Below, piece by piece: positions 35,061 to 43,311 of a DNA stretch of 64,000 bases. Both the position numbers and the translations under genes were made by a program. Position 1 is the first letter of the stretch, and every line of letters starts with the position of its first letter. Below the pieces are notes generated by a model. That model was given only the letters and a program-made list of their open reading frames with translations. It was not told where the DNA came from and did not search any database. Source of the stretch: Streptomyces sp. NBS 14/10 (lineage in GTDB: Bacteria > Actinomycetota > Actinomycetes > Streptomycetales > Streptomycetaceae); assembly GCF_002224125.1 (NCBI RefSeq), contig NZ_NCSM01000003.1:67716-131715 (forward strand). The letters run 5' to 3'.

Positions 35061-35512
35061 GCGGCGAGCATAGATCGCGTATCGAACGGGCAAAGCGGCG
35101 ACTTATCGGTTCAGACGGCTGGTAGCCTTGGCGCCTGCCCAGGGAGTTATACGTCATCCCTCAAGGGGGACCGACCGGAGGAGGTGGGGCTGCGGTGGAT
35201 CCTAGTCGACCGTGCAGTACCGACAGTTCTCCCGTCCTCTTCCCCTCGGTATGCGGCTGTTCTTGATCTGAAACCTTCCGTACCCCACCGCTCCGCGGTG
35301 AAACACGTGAAGTTGATTCGCATCCAGGGCACTTGACGGTAGAGCGCCTTCGTAACGCTTTGTCTCTTTTCTACCGCGAACTTCCGTCAGCGCCATCGCA
35401 CGGAGTGCCGCCCGCTTTGCGGACGTACGGCCACCGGAGCCCGTACGCCCACCTTCCGGGCCGCGCTGCGCCGCGCGCCCGCCGCTGACGGCCGGCCCTG
35501 AAGGAGCCCGTC
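35061..35512 (+). promoter_or_regulatory. Long corA leader with promoter, leader ORF and hairpins
   Basis: 452 bp between the divergent SUFU gene and corA. On the plus strand TAGCCT (35123-35128) is a -10 candidate, which would give a leader of about 380 bases. It contains a strong Shine-Dalgarno (35177-35184) with a 23-codon reading frame, a CACCGC/GCGGTG hairpin (35286-35300), and CGGTAGA (35337-35343) that can pair with TCTACCG (35370-35376). A TTGACG at 35333-35338 could be a second -35. The local base composition is clearly lower in GC than the flanking genes. No M-box consensus could be recognised. Confidence 0.55.
35195..35266 (+). CDS. Candidate regulatory leader peptide of corA (23 codons)
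   Basis: GTG at 35195 opens a 23-residue frame reading Met-Asp-Pro-Ser-Arg-Pro-Cys at its start and ending Val-Cys-Gly-Cys-Ser before TGA. GGAGGAGG ends ten bases before the start, one of the strongest ribosome binding sites in the window. Prolines at 3, 6, 13 and 17 and acidic Asp at 2 resemble Mg-sensing leader peptides such as enterobacterial MgtL, whose Asp/Glu-Pro codons destabilise ribosomes at low Mg. A different frame from GTG 35184 also stays open to about 35337, so the exact frame needs proof. Confidence 0.5.
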   Translation: MDPSRPCSTDSSPVLFPSVCGCS

Positions 35513-36613
35513 ATGTCGATGATCCGCGACCTGCGCGCAGCCGTCCGCCCCGCCCTGCGCCGCCCCCGCGCCACCAGCAACTACGACACCACCCGTGACC
35601 CCTCCGTCTCCAGCGCGGTGATCGACTGCGCCGTCTACCGCGACGGCCGGCGGGTCAGCGACCACTGCAGCCCGGCCGAGGCCATGAAGCGGGTGCGCGC
35701 CGAGGGCGGCTTCGCCTGGATCGGGCTGCACGAGCCGACCGAGCGCGAGTTCGCCGGAATCGCACAGGAGTTCGGACTCCACCCGCTGGCCGTGGAGGAC
35801 GCGGTCCAGGCGCACCAGCGGCCGAAGCTGGAGCGGTACGACGACTCCCTGTTCACCGTCTTCAAGACGATCCACTACGTCGAGCACGCGGAGCTCACCG
35901 CCACCAGCGAGGTCGTCGAGACCGGCGAGGTCATGTGCTTCACCGGCCGGAACTTCATCGTGACCGTCCGGCACGGCGGCCAGGGCTCGCTGCGCGCGCT
36001 GCGCCACCGCCTCCAGGAGGACCCCGAGCTGCTGGCCAAGGGCCCCTCGGCGGTGCTGCACGCGATCGCCGACCAGGTCGTGGACGGCTATCTCGCGGTC
36101 GCCGACGCGGTCCAGGACGATATCGACGAGGTCGAGATCGACGTCTTCTCGGCAGCCAGCTCCCGGCGGGGCGGCGACGCGGGGCGGATCTACCAGCTCA
36201 AGCGCGAGGTGCTGGAGTTCAAGCGGGCCGTCTCGCCGCTGCTGCGGCCGATGCAGCTGCTGAGCGAGCGGCCGATGCGGGTGGTGGACCCGGACATCCA
36301 GAAGTACTTCCGGGACGTCGCGGACCACCTGGCGCGGGTCAACGAGCAGGTGCTGGCCTTCGACGACCTGCTCAACTCGATCCTCCAGGCCAATCTCGCG
36401 CAGGCCACCGTGGCCCAGAACGAGGACATGCGCAAGATCACGTCCTGGGCGGCGATCTTCGCCGTGCCCACGATGATCGCCGGGATCTACGGTATGAACT
36501 TCGACTACATGCCGGAGCTGCGCTGGAAGTTCGGCTACCCGGCGGTGCTCGTCGTCACGGTCTCGATCTGCTTTGTGATCCACCGCGGCTTCAAGCGCAA
36601 CGGCTGGCTGTAA
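35513..36613 (+). CDS. corA: CorA family magnesium/cobalt transporter
   Basis: 366 aa, normal CorA length. The N-terminal alpha/beta domain and long stalk helix (YQLKREVLEFKRAVSPL) precede two membrane helices at the C-terminus. The pore signature YGMNFDYMPEL (GMN at about 327-329) and the basic C-terminal end RGFKRNGWL are present. CorA forms pentameric Mg2+ channels gated by intracellular Mg. AAGGAG six bases before the ATG. A long leader with a small reading frame precedes it, suggesting post-initiation control. Orthologous to the corA next to mrp in mycobacteria. Confidence 0.95.
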   Translation: MSMIRDLRAAVRPALRRPRATSNYDTTRDPSVSSAVIDCAVYRDGRRVSDHCSPAEAMKRVRAEGGFAWIGLHEPTEREFAGIAQEFGLHPLAVEDAVQAHQRPKLERYDDSLFTVFKTIHYVEHAELTATSEVVETGEVMCFTGRNFIVTVRHGGQGSLRALRHRLQEDPELLAKGPSAVLHAIADQVVDGYLAVADAVQDDIDEVEIDVFSAASSRRGGDAGRIYQLKREVLEFKRAVSPLLRPMQLLSERPMRVVDPDIQKYFRDVADHLARVNEQVLAFDDLLNSILQANLAQATVAQNEDMRKITSWAAIFAVPTMIAGIYGMNFDYMPELRWKFGYPAVLVVTVSICFVIHRGFKRNGWL

Positions 36614-36615
36614 CC

Positions 36616-37590
36616 TCAGCCTGGCTTTCTGCGGTCCGCCAGCACCACCAGCGCCAGGCCGACGAGGATCACCCCGAGCGCCGGGTAGGCGACCGCATGC
36701 GGCGTCTGGCCCAGCCAGAGGGCGGCGATCAGGGCCGCGCCCGGCGTCTCGAGCAGCAGCGAGGTCGAGGTGATGGACGGCCCCAGGCCCTTCACCACGC
36801 GGTTGATGAGCGAATGGCCCAGCAGCTGCGCGGTGACCGTCAGCGCGGCCAGCTTCAGCCAGGTCGCGCCGCTGTAGCCGCCCAGGGCCGTACCGGAGGC
36901 CAGGCAGGTGATCAGCAGAAGCACGCTGGTGGTGCCGTAGCAGACATACGTGTACGCCGTCGTGCTCACCGTCCGCCGCACCTCGGCGCCGAGCACCACA
37001 TACCCCGCGCCCGCGATACCGCCCACCAGCGCGAGCGCATCGCCCGCGAGCGCGCGGGTGGACAGCGACAGATCGACCCCGGTCAGCAGCACCACGCCGA
37101 GGAGGGCGACCGACATGCCCGCCCAGACCAGGCCGGACGGGCGCTGCCCGCGCAGCCGCAGCAGCAGCGCGGTCCAGATCGGGGTCGTGGTGACGAGCGC
37201 GGTCGACGAGGCGACGGAGGTCATATGCAGGCTGGGCAGCCACGCCCCGAAGTGCAGCGCGAGCAGCGCCCCCGACCCGACGGACAGCAGCACCCCGCCG
37301 CGCCCCATCCCGCGCAGCTCCCGCCGGTGGCGCAGCAGCGCGAAGGGGGTGAGCGCGCCGACGGCCATGGCGTTGCGCCAGAACGCGACGGCCAGGGCCG
37401 GGGCCGCCGTCGCGGCGACCAGGGGCGCGGAGAACGAGACCGAGGCGACGGCGAGCGCCAGCAGCGCCACATCGAGGGTGGCGGCGGGGTGAACGGCGGG
37501 GGCCTGCGGGACCGGGGCCATGGGTCCGGCCGGACCGGCCGGACCGACACCGGCGGAGGTCCCGGAGCGGCTGGAACTGGCATTGGACAC
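36616..37590 (-). CDS. EamA/DMT family transporter
   Basis: 324 aa with ten predicted membrane helices arranged as two EamA repeats: FWRNAMAVGALTPFALLRHR and MTSVASSTALVTTTPIWTALLLRL in the first, LGHSLINRVVKGLGPSITSTSLLLETPGAALIAALWLGQ in the second. Such permeases export metabolites; substrate unknown. The GTG at 37590 is six bases after TACGCT (37597-37602), a leaderless promoter. The stop is 3 bp from the corA stop, so the genes are convergent with almost no spacer. Confidence 0.87.
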   Translation of the reverse strand: MSNASSSRSGTSAGVGPAGPAGPMAPVPQAPAVHPAATLDVALLALAVASVSFSAPLVAATAAPALAVAFWRNAMAVGALTPFALLRHRRELRGMGRGGVLLSVGSGALLALHFGAWLPSLHMTSVASSTALVTTTPIWTALLLRLRGQRPSGLVWAGMSVALLGVVLLTGVDLSLSTRALAGDALALVGGIAGAGYVVLGAEVRRTVSTTAYTYVCYGTTSVLLLITCLASGTALGGYSGATWLKLAALTVTAQLLGHSLINRVVKGLGPSITSTSLLLETPGAALIAALWLGQTPHAVAYPALGVILVGLALVVLADRRKPG

Positions 37591-37596
37591 CGCCTC

Positions 37597-37686
37597 AGCG
37601 TAAGAGGCATGAGGACCTTTCGGAACTGTCCGCCCATCTGCTGGGACGGCCGTCCGTACGGCGCCCGTCCCACCTGGCCATAGGCT
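37597..37686. promoter_or_regulatory. Divergent leaderless promoters
   Basis: TACGCT (minus strand, 37597-37602) lies six bases before the EamA GTG. TAGGCT (plus strand, 37681-37686) lies six bases before the ATG of the next gene at 37693. No TTGAC-like -35 is evident for either. Confidence 0.5.
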
Positions 37687-37692
37687 GTCCGC

Positions 37693-38235
37693 ATGACGCA
37701 GACCCCGTTGGACCGCGCCCTCATCGAGGAAGCGGCCAAGAAGTCCGCCCTCGTCTGGGTCCGTGGCGCGGCCGGCGCCCAGGCCGTCGCCGACCGCGCG
37801 CTGTGGCACGTATGGCACGAGGGCGCGGTCTGTCTGGTCGGGGACGGCCCCGGGGAGCAGCCCCTGCGCGACCTCGGTCTGGTGGACGGCGGCGCCGCCA
37901 CCGTCACCGTGCGCAGCAAGGACAAGGGCGGACGGCTCGTCACCTGGCCCGCCCGGGTGGCCGAACTCGCGCCCGGCGGCGAGGCGTGGACGGCCGCCGT
38001 CGACGAGCTGAAGGGCAAGCGGCTGAACGCCCCGGACTCCGAGCGGATCGCCGAGCGCTGGGCCCGCGAGTGCCGGGTGCTGCGCCTGGAGCCGACGTCG
38101 GCCCCGGTCGAGGAGCTGCCGTCCGGCTCCCTGGCCGCGCCCCCGCCGCCGAGCCCGGCCACCACCCGCCGCCCGATGCCCGCCGGGCTCCCCAAGCTGC
38201 TCGCCCGCCGGGGCCGCGCGCGCAAGGGCCGCTGA
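37693..38235 (+). CDS. Conserved hypothetical protein
   Basis: 180 aa soluble protein. The first 135 residues (ALVWVRGAAGAQAVADRALWHVWHEGAVCLVGDGP, then TVTVRSKDKGGRLVTWPARVAEL) have a strand-rich pattern that may be a flavin-reductase/PPOX-like split barrel, but this is a guess. The C-terminal 45 residues are Pro/Arg-rich and basic. Leaderless start at 37693. Its stop is immediately followed by a tandem-repeat array shared with the convergent lipoprotein gene. Confidence 0.7.
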   Translation: MTQTPLDRALIEEAAKKSALVWVRGAAGAQAVADRALWHVWHEGAVCLVGDGPGEQPLRDLGLVDGGAATVTVRSKDKGGRLVTWPARVAELAPGGEAWTAAVDELKGKRLNAPDSERIAERWARECRVLRLEPTSAPVEELPSGSLAAPPPPSPATTRRPMPAGLPKLLARRGRARKGR

Positions 38236-38238
38236 GCG

Positions 38239-38327
38239 GTACGTACCGCTGGGGCGTTAAGCACCGCTGAGGGGTACGTACCGCCGGGGCGTTACGTGCC
38301 GCTGGGGCGTTACGTGCCGCTGGGGAT
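38239..38327 (-). repeat. 18-bp tandem array (five copies) anchored on a lipoprotein stop codon
   Basis: Units at 38239-38256, 38257-38274, 38275-38291 (17 bp), 38292-38309 and 38310-38327 follow TTACGTGCCGCTGGGGCG. The last unit is the 3' end of the minus-strand lipoprotein gene (Ser-Gly-Thr-stop); the one before is nearly identical, including its TAA. Copies decay with distance from the gene. Confidence 0.88.
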
Positions 38328-39089
38328 CTGCTGTCCGTAGTCCACGACATCGCCCTTGTCCGGCGCGGCCAGCGTGAAGTCCTTGTCCCAGTCGGCGAGC
38401 CGGATCACGCCCGCGCGGCCCGCCCGCTCCAGCCGCAGCGGATACGGCGTGCCCTCCAACGACACGTCGAGCGCCCCGCCGCTACCCTCGCCGCCGCGGA
38501 TCCGGATGGTCCGTACACCGTCGACCTTGCCGCGGTCGCCCGTGGAGATCTTTCCGTGCAGGCCGAGCAGCCCGTCGAGCAGCAGGGTCTTGTCCGTCAG
38601 CCCGCTGAGCTGTTTGTACGAGGGGTCGCCGGCCGGGATCTTCACGTACTTGTCGTCGAGTTTTTTCGCGGCGGCCGCGTCGCCCGCGCTCTGTCCGCCC
38701 CCGCTCTGCCCGCTGCCGCTGCCCCCGCCGCTCTCGTTCTTGTGCGCCCAAAAGCCCGCGTCGGCCTTGAGGTAGAGGTCCTTGCCGACGCGCAGCAGCT
38801 GGAAGGTGCTGCCCTCGGCGGAGACCTGGCCGGTGCCGCCGTCCGCCTTGAGCCGCATATCGACCTTGTAGGTGCGCCCCTTGGTGACGAGCTCGCCGGA
38901 CAGCCGTACCGCCTCGGCGTTCCCGGCGGCCTTCTGGGCTCTGGCCTCGATCTTCGCGGCGGGGAGCTTGCCCACGCCGTTGGTGCCCGCGTCGGGGTCC
39001 TCGCCGCCGCCGTCGCCGCCACATCCGGCGAGCGCCGCGGCCAACCCCGCGCACATCGCCGCCACGACAGCTGGGTTCCGGGTGCGCAC
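38310..39089 (-). CDS. Secreted lipoprotein, unknown (LprG/LppX-like layout)
   Basis: 259 aa. Signal peptide with lipobox AALAGC near residue 20, then a Gly/Asp linker. The mature part has an alternating strand pattern (TYKVDMRLKADGGTGQVSAEGSTFQLLRVGKDLYLKADAGFW) like LppX/LprG-type lipid-binding lipoproteins, but this is a weak structural resemblance. A Gly/Ser/Gln insert interrupts the middle. GTG at 39089 is preceded by AGGAGG ten bases away. The 3' end is the source of a tandem repeat array. Confidence 0.75.
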   Translation of the reverse strand: MRTRNPAVVAAMCAGLAAALAGCGGDGGGEDPDAGTNGVGKLPAAKIEARAQKAAGNAEAVRLSGELVTKGRTYKVDMRLKADGGTGQVSAEGSTFQLLRVGKDLYLKADAGFWAHKNESGGGSGSGQSGGGQSAGDAAAAKKLDDKYVKIPAGDPSYKQLSGLTDKTLLLDGLLGLHGKISTGDRGKVDGVRTIRIRGGEGSGGALDVSLEGTPYPLRLERAGRAGVIRLADWDKDFTLAAPDKGDVVDYGQQIPSGT

Positions 39090-39269
39090 GTCTGCTCTGC
39101 CTCCTGAAGCCGATGCAGGGGCAGCGTACCGGTGCCGTCCAGGGGTGCCGCCCCGGCGGCAGGGCAGGGCCGGGCGCGCTAGCCTGAACCCGGCATTCAA
39201 AGCGATAGCCACACACATCGACAAACCTCACATCAGCGGAAGAACCCACGACACAGGGAGGCGCATGAC

Positions 39270-40613
39270 ATGCCCGCAGGCGCCCCCAGGGTGTTCGTCT
39301 CGCACCTCGCGGGTGTTCCCGTCTTCGACCCCAACGGCGACCAGGTGGGCCGGGTCCGCGATCTGGTGGCCATGCTGCGCCTGGGCGGCCGGCCGCCGCG
39401 CCTCCTGGGTCTGGTGGTCGAGGTGGTCACCCGCCGCCGGATCTTCCTGCCCATGACCCGGGTGACCAGCGTCGAGTCCGGCCAGGTCATCACCACGGGC
39501 GTGGTCAACATGCGGCGCTTCGAGCAGCGCCCGACCGAGACCCTGGTGCTCGGCGAGCTGCTGGACCGCACCGTACGGATGGTGGAGACGGGCGAGGAGG
39601 TCACGGTCCTCGACGTGGCCATGGCGCAGCTGCCCGCGCGCCGGGACTGGCAGATCGACAAGGTCTTCGTACGGCGCGGCAGGTCGGGCGCGCTGCGGCG
39701 GCGCGGGGAGACGCTGACCGTCGACTGGTCCGCGGTCACCGGCTTCTCCCTCGAGGAACAGGGGCAGGGCGCGGAGAACCTGCTGGCCACCTTCGAGCAG
39801 CTGCGCCCCGCCGACCTCGCCAATGTGCTGCACCACCTCTCGGAGAAGCGGCGCGGCGAAGTGGCCGCGGCGCTGGACGACGAACGGCTCGCGGATGTCC
39901 TGGAGGAGCTGCCGGACGACGACCAGGTCGAAATCCTCGGCAAGCTCCAGGAGGAGCGCGCGGCCGACGTCCTGGAGGCGATGGCCCCGGACGACGCGGC
40001 CGATCTGCTCTCCGAGCTCCCCGAGGAGGACAAGGAGCGGCTGCTGGCCCTGATGCGGCCGCGCGACGCGGCGGACATGCGGCGGCTGATGTCGTACGAG
40101 GAGGGCTCGGCGGGCGGGCTGATGACGCCCGACCCGATCGTGCTGCGCCCGGACGCGACGGTCGCGGACGCCCTCGCGCGCGTACGCAACCGGGATCTGA
40201 CGCCCGCGCTCGCCGCGCAGGTGTATGTGTGCCGGCCGCCGGACGAGACGCCGACCGGCCGCTATCTGGGCCTGGTGCACTTCCAGCGGCTGCTGCGGGA
40301 GCCGCCGTACACGCTCGTCGGCTCGGTCGTCGACACCGATCTCCAGCCGCTGCGGCCCGAGGCCCTGCTGCCCGGGGTGACCAGCTATCTGGCCACGTAC
40401 AACCTGGTCACGGCGCCGGTCGTGGACGAGAGCGGTTCGCTGCTCGGCGCGGTGACGGTCGACGATGTGCTCGACCACCTGCTGCCGCCGGACTGGCGGG
40501 AGCGGGAGCTGTACGGCATGGCCGCGCCCACGGTCCCCGGAGGCCCGCCTACGGTCCCCGGGGGCCGGCCCGCGGTCCGTGGCGGCTGGCCGGAGGTCCC
40601 CGATGGCCGGTGA
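39270..40613 (+). CDS. MgtE-like cytosolic Mg-sensor protein: PRC-barrel-like, MgtE N-domain, CBS pair, no channel
   Basis: 447 aa. Residues 1-160 contain a two-part strand-rich module (HLAGVPVFDPNGDQVGRVRDLVAML, DRTVRMVETGEEVTVLDVAMAQL), PRC-barrel-like. Residues about 170-275 are an MgtE N-domain of helical acidic repeats (LRPADLANVLHHLSEKRRGEVAAAL, ERAADVLEAMAPDDAADLLSEL). Two CBS domains follow to about 405. The MgtE membrane channel is absent. The last 28 residues are four 7-residue repeats (TVPGGPP type) encoded by exact 21-bp units (40530-40613), the last including the stop. Start ATG has GGGAGG eight bases upstream. A Mg-responsive regulatory role is inferred. Confidence 0.82.
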   Translation: MPAGAPRVFVSHLAGVPVFDPNGDQVGRVRDLVAMLRLGGRPPRLLGLVVEVVTRRRIFLPMTRVTSVESGQVITTGVVNMRRFEQRPTETLVLGELLDRTVRMVETGEEVTVLDVAMAQLPARRDWQIDKVFVRRGRSGALRRRGETLTVDWSAVTGFSLEEQGQGAENLLATFEQLRPADLANVLHHLSEKRRGEVAAALDDERLADVLEELPDDDQVEILGKLQEERAADVLEAMAPDDAADLLSELPEEDKERLLALMRPRDAADMRRLMSYEEGSAGGLMTPDPIVLRPDATVADALARVRNRDLTPALAAQVYVCRPPDETPTGRYLGLVHFQRLLREPPYTLVGSVVDTDLQPLRPEALLPGVTSYLATYNLVTAPVVDESGSLLGAVTVDDVLDHLLPPDWRERELYGMAAPTVPGGPPTVPGGRPAVRGGWPEVPDGR

Positions 40614-41139
40614 CGGAACCCGGCTCGACCGGCCCAGGGAGCGCCGCCGCGCACCGCTGCCGCGGTGGGACCCGGAGGCGTTCGGCAGGGCGTCGGAGCG
40701 GATCGCCCGCTTCCTGGGGACCGGCCGCTTCATCGTCTGGATGACGGTCTTCGTCACCGTATGGCTCGGCTGGAACGTCCTGGCCCCGGAGCGGCTGCGG
40801 TTCGACTCCTTCCCGTTCATCTTCCTGACGCTGATGCTCTCGCTGCAGGCCTCCTACTCGGCCCCGCTGATCCTGCTCTCCCAGTACCGGCAGTCCGACC
40901 GCGACCGGGTCACCCTGGAGCAGGACCGCGCCCGCGACGAGCGCTCCATCGCCGACACCGAGTTCCTGGCCCGGGAGATCGCCGCGCTGCGGATGGGCAT
41001 GGGCGAGGTGGCGACCCGCGACTGGATCCGCTCCGAGTTCCAGGATCTGATCAGGGAGGTGGAGCGGGAGGGCGCCAAGGGGCGCGCCGCCCCGTCCCCG
41101 GCCCCGTCGCCGGCCCCGCGTGACGAACGCGACCGCTGA
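40603..41139 (+). CDS. DUF1003 membrane protein
   Basis: 178 aa. The core RIARFLGTGRFIVWMTVFVTVWLGWNVL and DSFPFIFLTLMLSLQASYSAPLILLSQ are the two membrane helices of DUF1003, followed by the charged SDRDRVTLEQDRARDERS segment and a helical tail. Family function unknown. ATG at 40603 lies inside the 3' end of the MgtE-like gene (11-bp overlap), so the two are translationally coupled. Ends in Ser-Pro-Ala repeats. The same pair order is found in mycobacteria. Confidence 0.87.
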   Translation: MAGDGTRLDRPRERRRAPLPRWDPEAFGRASERIARFLGTGRFIVWMTVFVTVWLGWNVLAPERLRFDSFPFIFLTLMLSLQASYSAPLILLSQYRQSDRDRVTLEQDRARDERSIADTEFLAREIAALRMGMGEVATRDWIRSEFQDLIREVEREGAKGRAAPSPAPSPAPRDERDR

Positions 41140-41182
41140 CCGCCCTTACCGCCCGGTACCCGGCGCGCCGTACCATCTCCGT

Positions 41183-42337
41183 ATGGCTACCGACACTGCC
41201 CCCACACCGACCGAGGACGCGGTGCGCGCCGCGCTCGCGACGGTCAACGACCCGGAGATCCACAAGCCGATCACGGATCTCGGCATGGTCAAATCCGTCG
41301 AGATCGCGGCGGACGGCACGGTCGCGGTGGCGGTCTACCTCACGGTCTCCGGCTGTCCCATGCGCGAGACGATCACCGCCCGGGTGCAGGAGGCGGTGTC
41401 CAAGGTCGCGGGTGTGGCCGGCGTCACCGTCGAGCTGGATGTGATGAGCGACGAGCAGCGGCGCGAGCTGGCCACCTCGCTGCGCGGCGGCCAGGCCGAG
41501 CGCGAGGTGCCCTTCGCCAAGCCGGGCTCGCTGACCCGGGTGTACGCGGTGGCGTCCGGCAAGGGCGGCGTCGGCAAGTCGTCGGTGACGGTCAACCTGG
41601 CCGCGGCGATGGCCGCCGACGGTCTGAAGGTCGGCGTCGTGGACGCGGACATCTACGGCCACTCGGTGCCGCGCATGCTGGGCGCCGACGGCACCCCCAC
41701 CCAGGTGGAGAACATGATCATGCCGCCGTCGGCCAACGGCGTGAAGGTCATCTCGATCGGCATGTTCACCCCGGGCAACACCCCGGTGGTGTGGCGCGGG
41801 CCGATGCTGCACCGCGCCCTCCAGCAGTTCCTCGCCGATGTCTACTGGGGCGACCTGGACGTGCTGCTGCTCGACCTGCCGCCGGGCACCGGCGATATCG
41901 CGATCTCCGTGGCCCAGCTCGTGCCCAACGCCGAGATCCTGGTCGTCACCACGCCGCAGATGGCCGCCGCCGAGGTCGCCGAGCGGGCGGGCTCGATCGC
42001 GGTCCAGACCCATCAGAAGATCGTCGGCGTGGTCGAGAACATGTCCGGGCTGCCCTGTCCGCACTGCGACGAGATGGTCGACGTCTTCGGCACGGGCGGC
42101 GGCCAGACGGTCGCCGACGGCCTGACCCGGGCCACCGGCGCCACGGTGCCGGTGCTCGGCGCCATCCCGATCGATGTGCGGCTGCGCGAGGGCGGCGACG
42201 AGGGGAAGCCGGTCGTGCTGACCGACCCCGACTCCCCGGCGGGCAGCGCGCTGCGGGCCATCGCGGGCAAGCTCGGGGGGCGGCAGCGCGGGCTGGCGGG
42301 TATGTCGCTGGGCATCACGCCGCGCAACAAGTTCTGA
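41183..42337 (+). CDS. mrp: Mrp/NBP35-type Fe-S carrier ATPase
   Basis: 384 aa. N-terminal DUF59/MIP18 domain (residues 8-95, NDPEIHKPITDLGMV and VSGCPMRE), then the P-loop ATPase with deviant Walker A GKGGVGKSS near residue 126, DADIYGHSVPRMLG, and LLLDLPPGTGD. The CPHC at about 291-294 is the conserved CxxC that holds a bridging [4Fe-4S] cluster between two subunits. Mrp proteins deliver Fe-S clusters. ATG at 41183 is six bases after TACCAT (41171-41176), a leaderless signal. Confidence 0.93.
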   Translation: MATDTAPTPTEDAVRAALATVNDPEIHKPITDLGMVKSVEIAADGTVAVAVYLTVSGCPMRETITARVQEAVSKVAGVAGVTVELDVMSDEQRRELATSLRGGQAEREVPFAKPGSLTRVYAVASGKGGVGKSSVTVNLAAAMAADGLKVGVVDADIYGHSVPRMLGADGTPTQVENMIMPPSANGVKVISIGMFTPGNTPVVWRGPMLHRALQQFLADVYWGDLDVLLLDLPPGTGDIAISVAQLVPNAEILVVTTPQMAAAEVAERAGSIAVQTHQKIVGVVENMSGLPCPHCDEMVDVFGTGGGQTVADGLTRATGATVPVLGAIPIDVRLREGGDEGKPVVLTDPDSPAGSALRAIAGKLGGRQRGLAGMSLGITPRNKF

Positions 42338-42463
42338 GCGGGCTTCAGCGGGCTCGGCGAGCGGGCGCGAAGAAGCTGCGGGCGGCCTCCTGAGGGGGCC
42401 GCCCGGTCTTTTCGTACTGCCTGCTTGTCCGGCTGTTCCGCCTCGGCAGCTGCCTGGTCTCGG

Positions 42464-42526
42464 CTCTTCGTACGCGGTGCCCGGCTACTCGTACGGGGTG
42501 CTCGGCTACTCGTACGCGGTGATGTC
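42464..42526 (-). repeat. 21-bp tandem triplication over a stop codon
   Basis: Units at 42464-42484, 42485-42505 and 42506-42526 share CTACTCGTACGCGGTG with few changes. The third contains the TAG stop (42506-42508, minus strand) and the last codons of the hypothetical gene; the second repeats that stop in frame. Confidence 0.88.
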
Positions 42527-43195
42527 CTTGATCACCGCGAAGCCCAGCCCGTACGCGCTCATCCCGCGCCCGTACGCGCCGATGTGCACGCCCTCGCGGG
42601 CCGATCCGGCCAGCACCCAGCCGTACTCGGACTCGCGGTAGTGGAAGTCGGTCGGCACCCCGTCCACCGGCAGCGACAGCTGCGACCAGCCCGGGCCGTC
42701 GAGGTCGTCCGCGAGCTCCCAGGCGATCGCGGTCTGCTGGTCCAGCCAGTCCTGGCGCAGCGCGCGCTCCATACGCGTCGGCCAGGTCGACGACAGCAGG
42801 CCGGAACCGGCCAGCCAGGCCGCCGAGGAGACCGAGGTGGCCTCCAGCACGCCCGTACCGTCCGCGCTGTCCCGCACCGGGCGGCTGGCCACGGTCACCA
42901 CGACCGCGAAGCGCTGCTGGTCCTGCTCGGTCTCGGCGCGCAGCGACGGCTCGTCGCCGTGCCCGGTGGAGCCGTGCTCGACCGTGCCGTCCGCGGCCGC
43001 GCCCACCTGCATCAGCCGGCGCCGCCCCGTGAACGCCTCGTCAAGGCCGTACCACGGGAAGGCGGCCATCAGATAGCCGTCGACCCTCCGCCGAGCGTCG
43101 GCGGGGATCCCTTGAGCGGCCGACGCGCCGTCCTCGGCGGGCGCGCCCGCTGTACCAGCCACCCCTTGCTCCCCTAGCCGACTCGTCGTCTCCAT
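42506..43195 (-). CDS. Conserved hypothetical protein
   Basis: 229 aa, soluble, no signal peptide. Distinct segments are VDGYLMAAFPWYGLDEAFTG, TRMERALRQDWLDQQTAIAWELADDL and HYRESEYGWVLAGSAREGVHIGAYGRGMSAYGLGF. The last part looks like a compact alpha/beta domain. I do not recognise the family. ATG at 43195 has GAGGAGG ten bases upstream. It lies between mrp (convergent) and tatB. Tandem repeats follow its stop. Confidence 0.7.
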   Translation of the reverse strand: METTSRLGEQGVAGTAGAPAEDGASAAQGIPADARRRVDGYLMAAFPWYGLDEAFTGRRRLMQVGAAADGTVEHGSTGHGDEPSLRAETEQDQQRFAVVVTVASRPVRDSADGTGVLEATSVSSAAWLAGSGLLSSTWPTRMERALRQDWLDQQTAIAWELADDLDGPGWSQLSLPVDGVPTDFHYRESEYGWVLAGSAREGVHIGAYGRGMSAYGLGFAVIKDITAYE

Positions 43196-43311
43196 CTGCG
43201 CGGAGCCTCCTCGTTGCCCTGCTCGTGGGCGGCCCGCCCCCCTCAGGCGACCTCACCCCGGACAAAGGGAGGATAGCCATACGGGTCAACCAGGCCGGGC
43301 ATACGGGGGGA

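Noticed and set aside
35061..35512. M-box type Mg riboswitch before corA
   Set aside because: I could not find the conserved M-box core segments; the leader peptide is the better supported element, though an unknown RNA structure is not excluded.
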